Shown: positions 6,522-7,239 of the stretch, one piece after another
Layout of the letters: every line of letters starts with the position of its first letter
Position numbering within the stretch: position 1 is the first letter of the stretch
From: CAZCCV01 sp964497515
Lineage (GTDB): Bacteria; Armatimonadota; UBA5829; DTLH01
Assembly (NCBI GenBank): GCA_964497515.1
Contig: CAZCCV010000059.1
Coordinates: 1-7,239, forward strand
Length of the DNA stretch: 7,239 nucleotides
Direction: 5' to 3'
The notes under the pieces: model-generated
The model's database searches: none
What the model was told of the DNA's origin: nothing
The model's input: the letters and a program-made list of their open reading frames with translations, nothing else
Made by a program: the position numbers and the translations under genes

Positions 6522-6600
6522 ACTGGGCTAGAAAAACGCCAATTGATATTACAACAAGTGTAGATAGTTGTTTCAATCTCATAGTTGTGCTTCTATTCAT
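6454..6600 (-). pseudogene. Short secreted-peptide ORF, probably the broken 5' end of an exported protein gene
   Basis: A 48-codon frame starts at ATG 6600, only 18 bases after the stop of the membrane-protein gene, and ends at TGA 6454-6456. It opens with a good signal peptide: Arg and Lys residues in the first ten, the hydrophobic core LSTLVVISIGVFLA, then VPAATYS. Cleavage is likely after Ala30 or Ala31. The first mature residues, TYSPQSLGTLGG, recall the opening of HAF-repeat exported proteins, which begin with a Leu-Gly-Thr-Leu-Gly-Gly motif, but the frame stops a few residues later. No clear Shine-Dalgarno sequence is present, so translation might rely on coupling. It is most likely a truncated gene; a genuine small secreted peptide is possible. 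Confidence 0.4.
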
Positions 6601-6618
6601 CGTCGATACAAGTCCCTA

Positions 6619-7101
6619 TCAATTTGGGATAACGCCTGTATCGTGCCTGCGTATGAACCGCCGGATAGCTACGAGCAATATTGTGTCTAGTGCAATAACG
6701 ATACCAACCGAGACAAACTGTTCCAAGCCAGGCGGTGGATCATAATCTTCAGGCATTGACAAGCCTATCAACACAGCACCAATAAACCCCAGAACCACAT
6801 ATGCGATTCCAGACAAGGCCCAAGATGCGTTAAATCCCAGTCTGCGTTCCTTGATTGCATGTACTACCACTAGCACGATTCCAAACATCGACAGCACGGG
6901 AGCTCCTATTATTGCTAACTCCCACAGATAGGGACATATGCGAGTAAGTATTGGTTCGTCGTAATGACAATCCCAATTCTCGTAATATAACCAAACCACC
7001 CCAGCCGCCTGGCTCAGTAACATCCATACGAGGCAAAGCCAGCGGAACGCTGCAGCTATGCGCACGATCTTTGTCTTCTCTCTAACCCATTTTAGCATCA
7101 T
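6619..7101 (-). CDS. Small four-helix membrane protein of unknown function
   Basis: This encodes 160 residues with four predicted transmembrane helices: about 17-40 (CLVWMLLSQAAGVVWLYY), 58-83 (ELAIIGAPVLSMFGIVLVVV), 92-116 and 128-148. A short basic N-terminus (Lys4, Arg7, Lys9, Lys11) and a basic C-terminus (RRFIRRH) both suggest a cytoplasmic location, consistent with an even helix count. The loop after helix 1 holds two cysteines (Cys45, Cys56) on the outer side that could pair. Loop 3-4 is acidic and proline-rich (MPEDYDPPPG). Two adjacent Met codons (7101, 7098) are possible starts; neither has a clear Shine-Dalgarno sequence. I recognise no family. Its stop lies 18 bases upstream of the broken secreted ORF, so it probably leads or continues a minus-strand operon. 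An immunity role is conceivable if the locus was a toxin locus, but nothing proves it. Confidence 0.75.
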   Translation of the reverse strand: MMLKWVREKTKIVRIAAAFRWLCLVWMLLSQAAGVVWLYYENWDCHYDEPILTRICPYLWELAIIGAPVLSMFGIVLVVVHAIKERRLGFNASWALSGIAYVVLGFIGAVLIGLSMPEDYDPPPGLEQFVSVGIVIALDTILLVAIRRFIRRHDTGVIPN

Positions 7102-7156
7102 ACAACATGTACATTATTTCTGCGCATTACAACCTGCTTGCTGCCAGATCGTCACT

Positions 7157-7186
7157 TCACTCTATACAAGCCTGAACACTTACCAT
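7157..7186 (-). other. Very short ORF with a good ribosome binding site
   Basis: ATG at 7186 is preceded by AGAAGAGGTAACC, a reasonable Shine-Dalgarno sequence, and reads nine codons before TGA. It lies 55 bases upstream of the membrane-protein start, which itself lacks a clear ribosome binding site. It could be a leader peptide, the start of a frameshifted gene or chance. It is too short to call a gene. Confidence 0.2.
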
Positions 7187-7239
7187 GGTTACCTCTTCTA
7201 AAGTGTGTAAAATTGGTTTTGCATATCTCTTGGCAAGAA

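Noticed and set aside
4633..7239. The 12-mer TCTTGGCAAGAA occurs at 4633-4644 and again at the right edge, 7228-7239, suggesting a possible attachment-site direct repeat
   Set aside because: One or two chance 12-base repeats are expected in a window of this size, and the similarity does not extend beyond the core.
1..7239. CRISPR array, rRNA or replication origin
   Set aside because: There are no regularly spaced repeats beyond the two-copy motif at the left edge, no rRNA signatures and no DnaA-box cluster.

Overview
The window looks like chromosomal DNA from an uncultured bacterium of roughly balanced base composition. The best phylum guess is Armatimonadota, with Planctomycetota or a related group as alternatives. 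That guess rests on one protein: a very large secreted protein whose C-terminal half carries two OB-like modules of a kind I remember from Armatimonadota predictions. It is a recollection, not a search result. No plasmid, phage structural or CRISPR genes are visible.

Layout, left to right. (1) Positions 1-40 hold two copies of a GGGGACATTATC motif, which may be the end of an insertion sequence lying mostly outside the window. (2) Positions 41-450 are a leader without a convincing gene; they contain one candidate promoter. (3) Positions 469-4356 (+) encode a 1295-residue exported multidomain protein. In order it has a signal peptide, a six-bladed kelch propeller, two carboxypeptidase-regulatory-like beta-sandwiches flanking a discoidin-like domain, a carbohydrate-binding-like domain, two OB-like modules and a C-terminal jelly roll. 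A 15-bp GC-rich hairpin follows it. (4) Positions 4465-4627 are a complete tRNA-Glu(CTC) unit with a consensus promoter, encoded CCA and an intrinsic terminator. (5) Positions 4628-5155 contain the decayed C-terminal end of a probable site-specific recombinase and an inverted repeat, and no intact gene. (6) Positions 5156-7101 are all on the minus strand. Read in the direction of transcription they hold a four-helix membrane protein, a broken short secreted ORF that runs out of frame into a fragment resembling an Rhs/polymorphic-toxin tail, and a 324-residue probable lipoprotein.

Interpretation. The left half is ordinary secreted-protein plus tRNA chromosome. Everything right of the tRNA looks like accessory DNA: a recombinase remnant next to a tRNA gene, unknown envelope proteins and gene fragments. 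The minus-strand genes may form one transcription unit that starts at or beyond the right edge. If the Rhs-like reading is right, they may be the decayed tail of a polymorphic-toxin locus, with the membrane protein or lipoprotein as possible immunity or accessory proteins. That is inference. I do not see a demonstrably new, complete biological system here. The most interesting items are the domain architecture of the large protein and the tRNA-adjacent gene graveyard.
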